53,482 nucleotides of DNA from Muriicola sp. Z0-33. Lineage in GTDB: Bacteria; Bacteroidota; Bacteroidia; Flavobacteriales; Flavobacteriaceae. The notes beneath the pieces were generated by a model, which saw only the letters and a list, made by a program, of their open reading frames with translations, did not search any database and was not told where the DNA came from. Below are positions 1 to 9,131 of the stretch, piece after piece. The stretch's first letter is position 1; every line of letters starts with the position of its first letter. The stretch spans positions 1 through 53,482 of the forward strand of contig NZ_JAFMPW010000019.1 of NCBI RefSeq assembly GCF_026126425.1, given 5' to 3'. A program made the position numbers and the translations under genes.

Positions 1-538
1 CAAGGGAATGGCTTTCCTTGTAAAGCCAACCCCAAGGCCCTTTCCGAGGTGGAACCGAGGAAAGCATCCAGGCCTTGGAAGAATCACTGTAACGGCATTG
101 CAAGATTGTTTTGCTAAATTGAGATTGCGAGATTCCTGAATTCCGATTTAATAAAATAGTAAACAATGAACTAAAATTCCTGTAGGCCACTTTGCCAGAG
201 CTACATCTGAGTAATTGAGCACCGCAATCATCTTTGTACCGCTTTTTCTGCTAAGATGATTTTTTATTACCGCACTGTACTCCTCTTCAATTTCTTTAAC
301 CATTTATATTCTACATTCTGTTTTTTGTTCAGTCTATTTCTTTATTCCGATAATTTCCAATCACTAAACAGATAATTATTTATACAATTGTAATATCTTC
401 AAAGTGGCACCGTTTGACCTAATCAGTGCCATGGTCACTCCGGAATAGCTATAAAGTGCTTTGGATTCATAATCATTAAATATATTATGAAATAAATTCA
501 AATATTATATAAAAAACAAACATACAACCAAAGAAGTA
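1..538. other. Spacer at left edge of polysaccharide locus; no clear gene
   Basis: No confident gene lies here. The first 120 bases are richer in G+C than what follows and hold a perfect 7-base stem (TGGCTTT at 9-15 with AAAGCCA at 22-28) without a U-tract. The forward frame from position 1 is open for 37 codons, to a stop at 112-114, with no recognisable motif, so it could be the tail of an upstream gene or a scar. A small - strand ORF is listed separately. From about 320 onward the DNA is AT-rich leader sequence of the first asparagine synthase-type gene. No exact TAnnTTTG promoter element was found. Confidence 0.4.
148..303 (-). CDS. Small hypothetical ORF (51 aa), possibly a gene remnant
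   Basis: A 51-codon ORF starts at ATG 301-303 and stops with TAA at 148-150. The start of the peptide is charged (MVKEIEEEYSAVIKNH) and the end is hydrophobic. I recognise no family. The abrupt hydrophobic tail (LVHCLLFY) and its isolated position at the edge of a variable polysaccharide locus suggest either a truncated gene or a chance ORF. The ATG has no strong ribosome binding site, which is not informative in Bacteroidota. Confidence 0.25.
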   Translation of the reverse strand: MVKEIEEEYSAVIKNHLSRKSGTKMIAVLNYSDVALAKWPTGILVHCLLFY

Positions 539-2440
539 ATGTGCGGAATTAACGGGGCAATTGCTCTAAGCAAACAAAAAACGCTCAATTGGCAAGCCGA
601 TATGCGCCCTACCATTGAGATCATGAACAATACCATTGAACATCGTGGGCCAGATTCCGATGGTGTTTTTATAAAAGAGCCCATTGCCTTTGGCTTTAGA
701 CGGTTGAGTATCATTGACCTTGATGATTCTGCAAACCAGCCCATGTTAAGCAGTGATAAAAACATTGTTTTGGTATTCAATGGGGAGATATATAATTATC
801 TCGAAATCAAATCTGAACTTATCGAAAAAGGATACCGTTTTAGAACAGCATCTGACACCGAAGTAATCATCAACAGCTATTTGGAATATGGCGAGGAATG
901 TGTACAACATTTTAACGGGATGTGGGCATTTGCGATTTATGACTTCAGGAAAAATAAACTCTTTTGTTCACGAGATCGCTTAGGTGTTAAACCGTTTTAT
1001 TATTGTTATAGTGATAACTGTCTGTTTTTTTCCAGTGAATTAAAGGTTCTTCACAAGGTTTGTAATTTAAGAGATGCCAATCATAGTAAGGTATTTGAGT
1101 ATTTAGCCTATGGCTATCGACTAAATGATGGAGAAACTTTTTTTAAAGCTTGTTCTGAATTATTACCGGGCACTAATATGGTTTATGAAAATGACAAATT
1201 TTCCTTCTTTAAGTACTGGAAATTGGAAGAAAACTCATTTAAGCACAATCCCATTTTAAGCCCACATGAAGAATACATTCAATTATTTGAAAATGCGGTA
1301 AAACTGAGATACAGAAGCGATGTTCCTGTTGCGCTCTTATTAAGCGGGGGGTTGGATTCTTCAGCAATAGCAAAAGTTACGGATAACTTAATTGAAAAGG
1401 GGGAACTGGAACAAACTGATATTCATGCCTATATTGCATCCTTTCCAAATTTTAAAGATGATGAAACGGCAATTGCCAGAGAATTTATAAAAACATGCCG
1501 TCATATAAAGCTCCATGAAATATTAATTGACAAAAGTAATCTTATAAGTGATTTTGAAAATATCATTTATAATTTAGATCACCCCCTTGGTTCTTTTACG
1601 AGCATTGCTCATCATAACATTATGAAGGAATGTAAACAAAGAGGCATTAAAGTGGTATTGAACGGGCAGGGAAGTGATGAAGCTTATGCGGGCTACGACC
1701 GCTATATTAGTGGGGCCCATTTACTCAATCAATTATTATCATCAGGTGGAAATTTTGCAAAAGAGTTTCGCGCATTAAATTCTCTGAATAATTATTCGAA
1801 ATCTTTTTTGATTTCACAAATGATTAAATCAATATTAAACCAACCCTTTGCTTCTTATTTAAGAGCAAAATATCAGGAAAAATCAATTTCTTGCTTGAAT
1901 AACGATTTTATAAATTCGAATTACAAACATTATCAATCAGAATATAAGTTCTCTTTTAAAGGAAATAATTTTAACAACTATCTTTTAAATGATATTAATC
2001 ACAAGGGGCGCCTAAATCACATTCTACATTATGAAGATATTTCTTCTATGCAACAATCAATAGAAATTCGCTCCCCTTTTATGGATTACAGAATGTTGGA
2101 ATTTGCTTTTTCAATTCCGACTGAATTAAAATTTAAAAATGGAGTAACTAAAATCATACAGAGAGATACAATAGGTAAATTGTTACCTGATTCTATCAAA
2201 CTAAACCGAAATAAAATAGGATTTAATACCCCTTTTAATGAATATATCTCTAATGATCCAATTTTTAAATCTTATATTTTTGATATTTTAAACGCTGCAA
2301 ATTTTAAATCTAAAAAAATCTGGAATTCAGATAAAATTCTTAAAGTTTTCGAAAACCCCACTAAATATCCAAATTTCCCTTTCTGGCGGATTATTAACTT
2401 AGAGGTGTGGTCGAAGGTTTATAATATTAATAACCTGTAA
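539..2440 (+). CDS. asnB: Asparagine synthase-type glutamine amidotransferase
   Basis: This class-II glutamine amidotransferase/ATP-dependent amide synthase has 633 residues, the normal AsnB length. The protein begins MCGI, so Cys2 becomes the N-terminal glutaminase nucleophile after Met removal. HRGPDSDG and FNGEIYNY are the usual glutamine-site motifs. The synthetase half starts near residue 230, with the PPi-loop SGGLDSS at 269-275 that binds ATP. Family knowledge: AsnB makes asparagine from aspartate and glutamine, but copies inside O-antigen or capsule loci are often taken to amidate uronic acid sugars. The neighbouring glycosyltransferases favour that second role, by inference. It is the first gene of the locus on this strand and a second paralogue lies at 5056. 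The start is fixed by the need for Cys2. It is probably cytoplasmic. Confidence 0.9.
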   Translation: MCGINGAIALSKQKTLNWQADMRPTIEIMNNTIEHRGPDSDGVFIKEPIAFGFRRLSIIDLDDSANQPMLSSDKNIVLVFNGEIYNYLEIKSELIEKGYRFRTASDTEVIINSYLEYGEECVQHFNGMWAFAIYDFRKNKLFCSRDRLGVKPFYYCYSDNCLFFSSELKVLHKVCNLRDANHSKVFEYLAYGYRLNDGETFFKACSELLPGTNMVYENDKFSFFKYWKLEENSFKHNPILSPHEEYIQLFENAVKLRYRSDVPVALLLSGGLDSSAIAKVTDNLIEKGELEQTDIHAYIASFPNFKDDETAIAREFIKTCRHIKLHEILIDKSNLISDFENIIYNLDHPLGSFTSIAHHNIMKECKQRGIKVVLNGQGSDEAYAGYDRYISGAHLLNQLLSSGGNFAKEFRALNSLNNYSKSFLISQMIKSILNQPFASYLRAKYQEKSISCLNNDFINSNYKHYQSEYKFSFKGNNFNNYLLNDINHKGRLNHILHYEDISSMQQSIEIRSPFMDYRMLEFAFSIPTELKFKNGVTKIIQRDTIGKLLPDSIKLNRNKIGFNTPFNEYISNDPIFKSYIFDILNAANFKSKKIWNSDKILKVFENPTKYPNFPFWRIINLEVWSKVYNINNL

Positions 2441-2579
2441 TTAAATTCTTTTTACGATAGTTCTTTAAGTTCAGATCTAAATAGTTGGTTCTAAACAGTA
2501 ATAACTAAGGTCATCAAGGAGAAATCAAGATATAAAGGTCTTGTAAAAACATTATTTTCAAAATGTCCGTTATAAATAA

Positions 2580-2666
2580 ATGGCAACATCACTTCCTGGT
2601 CGCACAATATTCGGCCTGTTCTTTGGGATCAAGGGGCGGATTCGGGATATCCCCACACTGGTCTAA
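2580..2666 (+). pseudogene. Orphan ORF tail (28 codons), probable recombination scar
   Basis: In the 281-base spacer between the first amidotransferase gene and the next glycosyltransferase, a short frame reads MATSLPGRTIFGLFFGIKGR and ends IRDIPTLV before TAA. Its G+C content is clearly higher than in both flanking genes, and the basic end looks like the C-terminus of a normal protein rather than noise. I cannot name the parent family. It is most simply the 3' remnant of a gene lost when a polysaccharide cassette was exchanged. The rest of the spacer (2441-2579 and 2667-2721) shows nothing I can interpret. Confidence 0.3.
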
Positions 2667-2721
2667 AAATAGGGCTAAAATTCTATAGCTCGGCTATAGG
2701 GCAAGGGCGGCAAAAAACTTA

Positions 2722-3867
2722 ATGAAGTATAGATTTATGAATGACGTTTTAATAATTCAGAGAATTTTCCCTAAATACAGAAAAGATATTTTAGATGAAC
2801 TTCATCAACACATCAATTTTACTTTAATACATGCAAAGAGCAATTCTGGTATAAAACAAGTTTCGGCTCCTTATTCTAAAACAATTGGTAGTTTTCAATA
2901 TTCAAAAAAGGAATCTGGACAATTTTTAAATGTCTTTAAATACATATTGAAAAATAAGCCCAAAGTAATTGTACATGAATTCTCTATTGGCGTTTTGTCG
3001 CTCATACCAACATACTTACTAGCAAGAGTATTAGGAATAAAATTCCTTCTTTGGGGACATGGGTATGATAGAACCAAAGGTTTTAACCCTAAAAAATCAT
3101 TAAACGACAAACTGAGATTGTATTTAGTAAAAAAAGTTGATGCCGTAATTTTTTATGGAAGCGAAGCTAAAACCTTGTATTCAGAGTATGTCAGTTGTGA
3201 TAAACTATTTGTGGCTTTCAATTGCCTAAATACTAAAGTCTTAAGTTCGATTAGAGATAGGCTTGAGAAGGAAGGTCGAGAGAAAATTAAAAATAGAATT
3301 GGCTTTACAAAAAAGTACAATTTAATATTTATCGGAAGAATATTAGCATTTAAACAACCTCAAATCCTCCTTGATATATATGACTATTTGTATAATGAAC
3401 ATGGGGACATCATAGGCATTCATTTTGTGGGCGATGGTGAGTATTTAAATCAAGTAAAGGACATGGTAAAGCACAAAAGAATTGAAAAGAATATTACGTT
3501 TTATGGTGCAATCCACGACGATATTAAAAACGGAGAATTATTGTATTGCTCCGATTTAATGGTAATGCCAGGTCCGGTAGGACTTTCAGTAAATCATGCC
3601 TTCAATTTCGATTGCCCGGTTGTGACGTTTGAGCATAATAAACATAGTCCTGAAATAGAGTATTTAATCAATGAAAAAACCGGTTTTATTGTAGAAACCC
3701 GCACTGCAGAAGCGATGGCTTTGATAATCAGTAAATACTTGAAAACTCAAGATATTCAATACAAAATGAAAATTAATTCACGCAAAATGATAGAGACAAC
3801 ATGTTCAATAGATTCCTTTATTAAAGGATTTGTTGATGCTATAAAATTCGTACAGTGCAAAAAATAA
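2722..3867 (+). CDS. Glycosyltransferase, GT-B fold (GT4-like)
   Basis: This 381-residue protein has the layout of a GT-B retaining glycosyltransferase. The N-terminal acceptor half contains LLWGHGYDRTKG (residues about 111-122). The C-terminal donor half contains a strand-loop of the FIGRI type (about 203) and then GPVGLSVNHAFNFDCPVVTF (about 285-304), which stands in place of the usual E-x7-E segment. That variant is typical of a subgroup seen in capsule loci. It probably adds one sugar of the repeat unit at the cytoplasmic face of the inner membrane; donor and acceptor cannot be read from sequence. The first ATG is at 2722. A second at 2737 gives MNDVLIIQR, a more typical GT-B start, so the first five residues are uncertain. 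The next gene starts six bases after this stop, which suggests one transcript. Confidence 0.8.
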   Translation: MKYRFMNDVLIIQRIFPKYRKDILDELHQHINFTLIHAKSNSGIKQVSAPYSKTIGSFQYSKKESGQFLNVFKYILKNKPKVIVHEFSIGVLSLIPTYLLARVLGIKFLLWGHGYDRTKGFNPKKSLNDKLRLYLVKKVDAVIFYGSEAKTLYSEYVSCDKLFVAFNCLNTKVLSSIRDRLEKEGREKIKNRIGFTKKYNLIFIGRILAFKQPQILLDIYDYLYNEHGDIIGIHFVGDGEYLNQVKDMVKHKRIEKNITFYGAIHDDIKNGELLYCSDLMVMPGPVGLSVNHAFNFDCPVVTFEHNKHSPEIEYLINEKTGFIVETRTAEAMALIISKYLKTQDIQYKMKINSRKMIETTCSIDSFIKGFVDAIKFVQCKK

Positions 3868-3873
3868 TAATCA

Positions 3874-4974
3874 ATGAATACAAAAAGAATTCTTTGCATT
3901 TTACAACTGCCACCCCCACTGCATGGAGCCAGTTTAATGAATAGCTATGTAATAAATAGTGAGGTTTTAAGAAGAAATTTTACTATAGATATTGTCAATC
4001 TACAGTTTGCCAAATCAATAAAGGAATTAGAAAAATTTTCCTTGCTAAAAATTTATAAAGCAATATTATACGGTTTTATGATAGCGAAAATCGTTATTAC
4101 CAAAAGTCCGGATTTGATATATTTTACTATAGCGCCAAAAGGATTTGCCTTTTACAGAGATGCCTGTTATGTTCTATTACTAAAATTATTAAATTCAAAA
4201 ATTGTATTCCACCTGCATGGCAAAGGCATTAAAAATAATATCAAGAAAAGCTTTCTTAAAAAGAAAATATATGCCTGGGTATTTAAAAATAGTTATGTAA
4301 TATGCCTATCCGAACGATTATCAGAGGATATATCTGAAGTATATACATTACCCTACATTGTGCCAAATGGGATCAAAATACTACCAAAAAGAAATGGTAT
4401 TCAAAATCGATTAAACAAATCTACTGTTAATGTTTTGTTTTTATCAAATTACATTAGAAGTAAAGGTGTATTGGTATTAATTGATGCTTTAGCCATTCTT
4501 CATAGTCAAGGATATCTGTTTAACGCTAGATTAGTTGGGGCCCCTGCTGATCTAACTATTGAATTTTTGGAAAATCGGATTGCTAATCAAAGTTTGGCAG
4601 AAGTGGTACAAGTAACAGGACCTCTCTATGGAAATGATAAAATAGCTGAGTTTCAAAACGCCGATATATTTACTTTTCCAACCTATAATGAAGCTTTTCC
4701 TTTGGTAATTCTTGAGGCAATGCAACACGCCCTTCCAGTGGTTTCAACACTCGAAGGAGGAATTCCTGAAATGACAATAGATGGTAAAACTGGTTTTTTG
4801 GTTGAAACTCAAAATGCTCCTATGCTTGCAGAAAAAATAGCTGTATTATTGAAAAATAAAAATATGCGGATAGAGATGGGAAAAAGAGGATATGAAAGGT
4901 TTATGGACAATTATACAATAAATCACTTTGAAAAAAATATACATTACATATTTCAAACCTTACTAGATAGCTAA
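3874..4974 (+). CDS. Glycosyltransferase family 4
   Basis: This 366-residue GT-B glycosyltransferase belongs to family 4. The N-terminus has the LPPPLHGASLMN loop that many capsule GT4 enzymes carry around residue 12. HLHGKGIK (about 112) and VPNGIK (about 166) follow. The donor-site motif EAFPLVILEAM (E-x7-E) then GGIPEMTIDGKTGFLVE lies at about 272-305. These are the residues that bind the nucleotide-sugar in the family. It follows the preceding glycosyltransferase by six bases and precedes the second amidotransferase gene by 81 bases, so it is very likely part of the same polysaccharide operon. Its exact linkage is unknown. No membrane segment is evident apart from hydrophobic patches usual in peripheral GT4 proteins. 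Confidence 0.88.
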   Translation: MNTKRILCILQLPPPLHGASLMNSYVINSEVLRRNFTIDIVNLQFAKSIKELEKFSLLKIYKAILYGFMIAKIVITKSPDLIYFTIAPKGFAFYRDACYVLLLKLLNSKIVFHLHGKGIKNNIKKSFLKKKIYAWVFKNSYVICLSERLSEDISEVYTLPYIVPNGIKILPKRNGIQNRLNKSTVNVLFLSNYIRSKGVLVLIDALAILHSQGYLFNARLVGAPADLTIEFLENRIANQSLAEVVQVTGPLYGNDKIAEFQNADIFTFPTYNEAFPLVILEAMQHALPVVSTLEGGIPEMTIDGKTGFLVETQNAPMLAEKIAVLLKNKNMRIEMGKRGYERFMDNYTINHFEKNIHYIFQTLLDS

Positions 4975-5055
4975 ATAAAAGGTTGTTTATAATTGATTAT
5001 TCTCGATTGCGAATAAATAAAACATAGTGGAAAGAATCTTATATAAAATAAGCTT

Positions 5056-6948
5056 ATGTGTGGAATAGCTGGATTCACTGGTTTTAAGAATAACAACGAA
5101 CTAGCTGAAGATGCTAATAAAATACAACACCATAGAGGACCCGATAATCAATCGGTATGGTTTGATGAATATATTGCCTTAGCACATCAGAGGCTTTCCA
5201 TTATTGATTTAAGTGAAGCCGCCAATCAGCCGTTTCATAAAGGTAATCTCGTAATTGTATTTAATGGCGAAATATATAATTACAAACAACTCCAGGAAAA
5301 ATTAAAAAATGAGAAACAAGTAATTTTCTCCACTTCTTCGGATACCGAGGTTGTACTTGAAATGTACAAACATTTTGGAGTGCAATGCCTTGATTTCTTT
5401 TTAGGCATGTTTGCATTTGCTATTTATAATAAGAAAAGTTCTGAACTCATTATAGCACGTGATCATTTTGGGATAAAACCACTTTTTTATACTCAGATTG
5501 ATAACACTTTTGCTTTTAGTTCTGAACTTAAGACTCTTGTAAGAATACCGGGATTTAATAAAATTATTAACCCTAAATCATTAGTTAGCTGCATAAATTA
5601 CATATGGGTGTCAGGAAATGAAACCATGTTCAATGATTGTCACAAACTGCCTCCGGCTCATTACCTTACTTATAACAAAAATGAAGGCGTTAAAATAATC
5701 AGATATTGGGAGCTAGATGACACATCAAAATCAATTGATACTGAACAACACATAGTTGATGAGCTGACAAGAACTATCGAAAAATCTGTGGCGCGCCACA
5801 TGGTCGCTGATGTACCTGTAAGTTGCTTTCTAAGTGGCGGCCTGGATTCTTCCCTAATTTCAGTATTGGCGAAAAAGAAAAATCATCTACTATCCACTTA
5901 TACGATATCTACATTGATGAAGGATAAGAAGATCGAACAAATGCCCGATGATGAAAAATACGCAAAAATTGTTGCAGACACTTTCCAATTTAATCATAAT
6001 GTACTCCAAATAAACTCAGATATATTAAATGAACTTCCACGCATTGTTCGCGCATTGGACGAGCCTATTGGCGATCCAGCGGCAATAAATACCTATCTTA
6101 TTTGCAAAGCAGCAAAACAAAAAGGTGCAAAAGTTCTTCTGTCCGGAATGGGAGCTGATGAAATATTTTTTGGTTATAGGAGACAGCAAGCAACACTTTT
6201 GGCACTCAGGTATAATAAACTTCCCAAGTTTGTAAAAAGCATAACTTCCGCAGTAGTAAATAGGCTACCTGTAAAAATATTTGGTAAAGGCTTCAAAATT
6301 GGCCGATGGGCTAAGCGATTTATAAGCTTTGCAACATTGCCGGCCGATGAAGCTTATATGAGAAGTTACTCCTATTACAGCACAAATGAACTTAGAGATC
6401 TTTTTAAAGTTGATTACAAACCTGCTATTGAATTAGTTGCGCATGAACATAAATCCTTGTTTAAATCAAAATATAAAGATGATTTTATCAACCAGATATG
6501 TAATATCGATACACAAATGTTTATGTTAGGTTTGAATTTAACCTATACCGATCGAGCCTCCATGGCAGCATCAGTTGAAGTTAGAGTACCTTTTATAGAC
6601 AAGTTGATGGTGACAAAGGCCATGCAGATACCAGGCCACTTAAAGATTAAAAGAGGAGTGTCAAAATCCATTTTGAAAAAGGCCGCTGAAAAAGTGCTCC
6701 CTAAAGAAATTATATATAGAAAAAAAGCTTCCTTTGGGGCTCCAATTCGATCATGGATTGCAAATGATTTAAGGAGCATGGTTGATGAATTGCTTTCGGA
6801 GGAGAATATCAATAAAAGAGGATTTCTCAACTATTCTGTCGTGAAACAAATGATAGAAAGCGACCGGAGGGGTGATGAAGATAAAGCTTACCAAATTTAT
6901 CAGTTATTAACTCTTGAATTATGGTGCAGAGAATATTTAGATAAATGA
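5056..6948 (+). CDS. asnB: Asparagine synthase-type amidotransferase, second copy
   Basis: This is a second full-length (630 residues) glutamine-dependent amidotransferase. It begins MCGIAGF with the catalytic Cys2. HHRGPDNQSVW and FNGEIYNY mark the glutaminase domain, and SGGLDSS at 260-266 is the ATP PPi-loop of the synthetase domain. The glutaminase half resembles that of the copy at 539, but much of the synthetase half (for example residues 400-520) differs, so this is not a recent duplication. Two such enzymes in one locus suggest two different acceptors, perhaps two uronamide sugars, or one capsule enzyme and one true asparagine synthase. It is followed after 45 bases by the fused oxidoreductase gene. 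Confidence 0.9.
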   Translation: MCGIAGFTGFKNNNELAEDANKIQHHRGPDNQSVWFDEYIALAHQRLSIIDLSEAANQPFHKGNLVIVFNGEIYNYKQLQEKLKNEKQVIFSTSSDTEVVLEMYKHFGVQCLDFFLGMFAFAIYNKKSSELIIARDHFGIKPLFYTQIDNTFAFSSELKTLVRIPGFNKIINPKSLVSCINYIWVSGNETMFNDCHKLPPAHYLTYNKNEGVKIIRYWELDDTSKSIDTEQHIVDELTRTIEKSVARHMVADVPVSCFLSGGLDSSLISVLAKKKNHLLSTYTISTLMKDKKIEQMPDDEKYAKIVADTFQFNHNVLQINSDILNELPRIVRALDEPIGDPAAINTYLICKAAKQKGAKVLLSGMGADEIFFGYRRQQATLLALRYNKLPKFVKSITSAVVNRLPVKIFGKGFKIGRWAKRFISFATLPADEAYMRSYSYYSTNELRDLFKVDYKPAIELVAHEHKSLFKSKYKDDFINQICNIDTQMFMLGLNLTYTDRASMAASVEVRVPFIDKLMVTKAMQIPGHLKIKRGVSKSILKKAAEKVLPKEIIYRKKASFGAPIRSWIANDLRSMVDELLSEENINKRGFLNYSVVKQMIESDRRGDEDKAYQIYQLLTLELWCREYLDK

Positions 6949-6993
6949 ACTTAATTATCATTTAATTTAAGACAAATAAAAAAATAACCCGAT

Positions 6994-9126
6994 ATGCTGC
7001 AACTTACCCAAAAACTGAATAACGGTGAAATGCAAGTTCAGGAAGTACCTGCTCCGCAATTAGGGAAAGGAATGGTATTAGTTAAAAACCATTATTCACT
7101 AATAAGTGCGGGGACTGAAAGTTCAACGGTTAAGGCTGCCAGGAAAAATTTGATTGGCAAAGCTAAAGAACGGCCACAGCAAGTTAAACAAGTAATTGAT
7201 ACCTTAATTCAACAAGGTCCGGTACAAACTTACAGAGCAGTCTCAAAAAAGTTGGAAGCATACTCTACTTTGGGCTATTCGAGCGCTGGCGAAATTATTG
7301 AAGTTGGTGAAGGTGTTACTGAATTTTCAAGAGGAGACTGGGTTGCTTGTGCCGGAGTTGGTTATGCGGTACATGCCGAGATAATTGCCGTTCCTATCAA
7401 CTTAGTGGTGAAACTAAATAATAAGGCCAGTTTAAAAAACGCAGCATATAATACCTTAGGAGCTATCGCTATGCAAGGGGTCAGACAAGCTGATTTAAGA
7501 CTTGGCGAGACCTGTGCTGTGATAGGATTGGGTCTATTGGGTCACTTGACTTGTCTTATGTTAAAGGCCTCAGGATTAAGGGTAATTGGAATTGATGTTA
7601 ATAGTTCAGCTGTTGAATCTGCCAGATCACATTGCACTGATCTAGCGCTTAATAGAAATTCAAAAGGTATTGAAGACCAAATACATCAATTTACAGATGG
7701 AATAGGTGTCGACTCCGTGATTATCGCAGCTGGAACCGAAAGTCTCGATCCGATAAATTTTGCCGGTGTCATTGCCAGAAAAAAAGGCAAAGTGGTTATA
7801 CTAGGAGTAGTCCCAACCGGGTTTGAACGTTATCCGCATTGGTATCGCAAGGAGCTAGAGCTAAAAATGTCGTGCTCTTACGGGCCGGGCCGTTACGATA
7901 ACAATTACGAGGAAAAGGGCATTGATTATCCGGTTGCATATGTCCGTTGGACTGAAAAACGCAATATGCTAGCTTTCCAACAATTAATTTATAGTGGTAC
8001 CATTAACATTGATTATTTAACAACTCATGAAATAGACTTTAACGAGGCACCTGATGCTTATGATATGATTCTGAATAATTCAGAGCCGTATATGGGAATT
8101 ATATTAAAATACGATATTGAAAAAAAGCAGCGTCTATTTCAGAAAATAAGCACAAATAAACCTTCTCCAATTGGCAAAGTTAACATTGCTTTTATAGGTG
8201 CCGGAAGTTATGCACAAGGCAATCTGTTGCCCAATATCCCCAAGAATAAACAGGTTACCAGAAAAGGCATCCTTACAAATACAGGGGTAACATCAAAGCG
8301 TGTAGCTGAAAGATTTGGTTTTGATTATTGCACATCTGATGAAAAGGATATTTTACAAAATGATGAAGTTAATACGGTATTTATCGCTACCCGACACGAT
8401 TCCCATGCGGAATACGTATTAAAATCATTGAAGAACAATAAAAACGTTTTTGTTGAAAAACCGTTATGTATTTCCCCTGATGAATTGTCACAAATTACTG
8501 ATCAGTATAACGGAAAACAACATTTGTTGGTCGGATTCAATCGTCGTTTTAGTCCGCTTTCTGTTGAGTTGAAGAAAAAAATGGGAAAAGGACCAATGTC
8601 TATGAATTATAGAATCAATGCAGGTAAACTTCCCAATGACTCCTGGCTTCAAGATATGGAACTTGGTGGCGGTCGTATTATTGGTGAAGTTTGTCATTTT
8701 ATAGATTACCTCACCTGGATGAATGGAAGTTTACCTATAGGGATTTTCGCCAACGCTTTACCCGATGCAGAAAACAATAATGATACATTAAGTATTCAAC
8801 TCACTTTTGCCAATGGCTCCATAGGAGTTGTTTCATATTATGCCAACGGACCAAAAACCTTACCGAAGGAGTACATCGAAGTTTTTAATTCGGGCTCAGC
8901 CGGAATTCTTAATAATTTCAAAGAATTGAAAATCTTTGGTAAGAAAAAATTCAAGAAGAAATTATTTAATCAGGATAAAGGTCAGGCGAAAATGGTGGAT
9001 GAATTTATTTGTTCAATTAAAAATGGAACCCCATCCCCAATTTCATTTGAAGAGATAATTTCTGTTTCGAAAGCTAGTTTTGCCGTTTTGGAATCCTTAA
9101 AAACGGGGGCGTTGGTTAAAATCTAA
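6994..9126 (+). CDS. Bi-domain oxidoreductase: zinc-type alcohol dehydrogenase fused to Gfo/Idh/MocA
   Basis: This 710-residue protein joins two NAD(P)-dependent folds. Residues 1 to about 375 are a medium-chain (zinc-type) dehydrogenase: LISAGTESSTVKAARKN near the start, SAGEIIEVGEGVTEFSRGD, and a Rossmann motif GLGLLGH near 178. From about 393 (VNIAFIGAGSYAQGNLLPNI) a Gfo/Idh/MocA domain begins, with VFVEKPLC near 490 carrying the conserved lysine-proline pair. The fusion recurs in Bacteroidota and other capsule loci. Its reaction has not been worked out to my knowledge; oxidation or epimerisation of a nucleotide-sugar or glycan is the reasonable inference. The next gene starts five bases after the stop, so the two are translated together and probably act together. 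Confidence 0.87.
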   Translation: MLQLTQKLNNGEMQVQEVPAPQLGKGMVLVKNHYSLISAGTESSTVKAARKNLIGKAKERPQQVKQVIDTLIQQGPVQTYRAVSKKLEAYSTLGYSSAGEIIEVGEGVTEFSRGDWVACAGVGYAVHAEIIAVPINLVVKLNNKASLKNAAYNTLGAIAMQGVRQADLRLGETCAVIGLGLLGHLTCLMLKASGLRVIGIDVNSSAVESARSHCTDLALNRNSKGIEDQIHQFTDGIGVDSVIIAAGTESLDPINFAGVIARKKGKVVILGVVPTGFERYPHWYRKELELKMSCSYGPGRYDNNYEEKGIDYPVAYVRWTEKRNMLAFQQLIYSGTINIDYLTTHEIDFNEAPDAYDMILNNSEPYMGIILKYDIEKKQRLFQKISTNKPSPIGKVNIAFIGAGSYAQGNLLPNIPKNKQVTRKGILTNTGVTSKRVAERFGFDYCTSDEKDILQNDEVNTVFIATRHDSHAEYVLKSLKNNKNVFVEKPLCISPDELSQITDQYNGKQHLLVGFNRRFSPLSVELKKKMGKGPMSMNYRINAGKLPNDSWLQDMELGGGRIIGEVCHFIDYLTWMNGSLPIGIFANALPDAENNNDTLSIQLTFANGSIGVVSYYANGPKTLPKEYIEVFNSGSAGILNNFKELKIFGKKKFKKKLFNQDKGQAKMVDEFICSIKNGTPSPISFEEIISVSKASFAVLESLKTGALVKI

Positions 9127-9131
9127 TCTCA

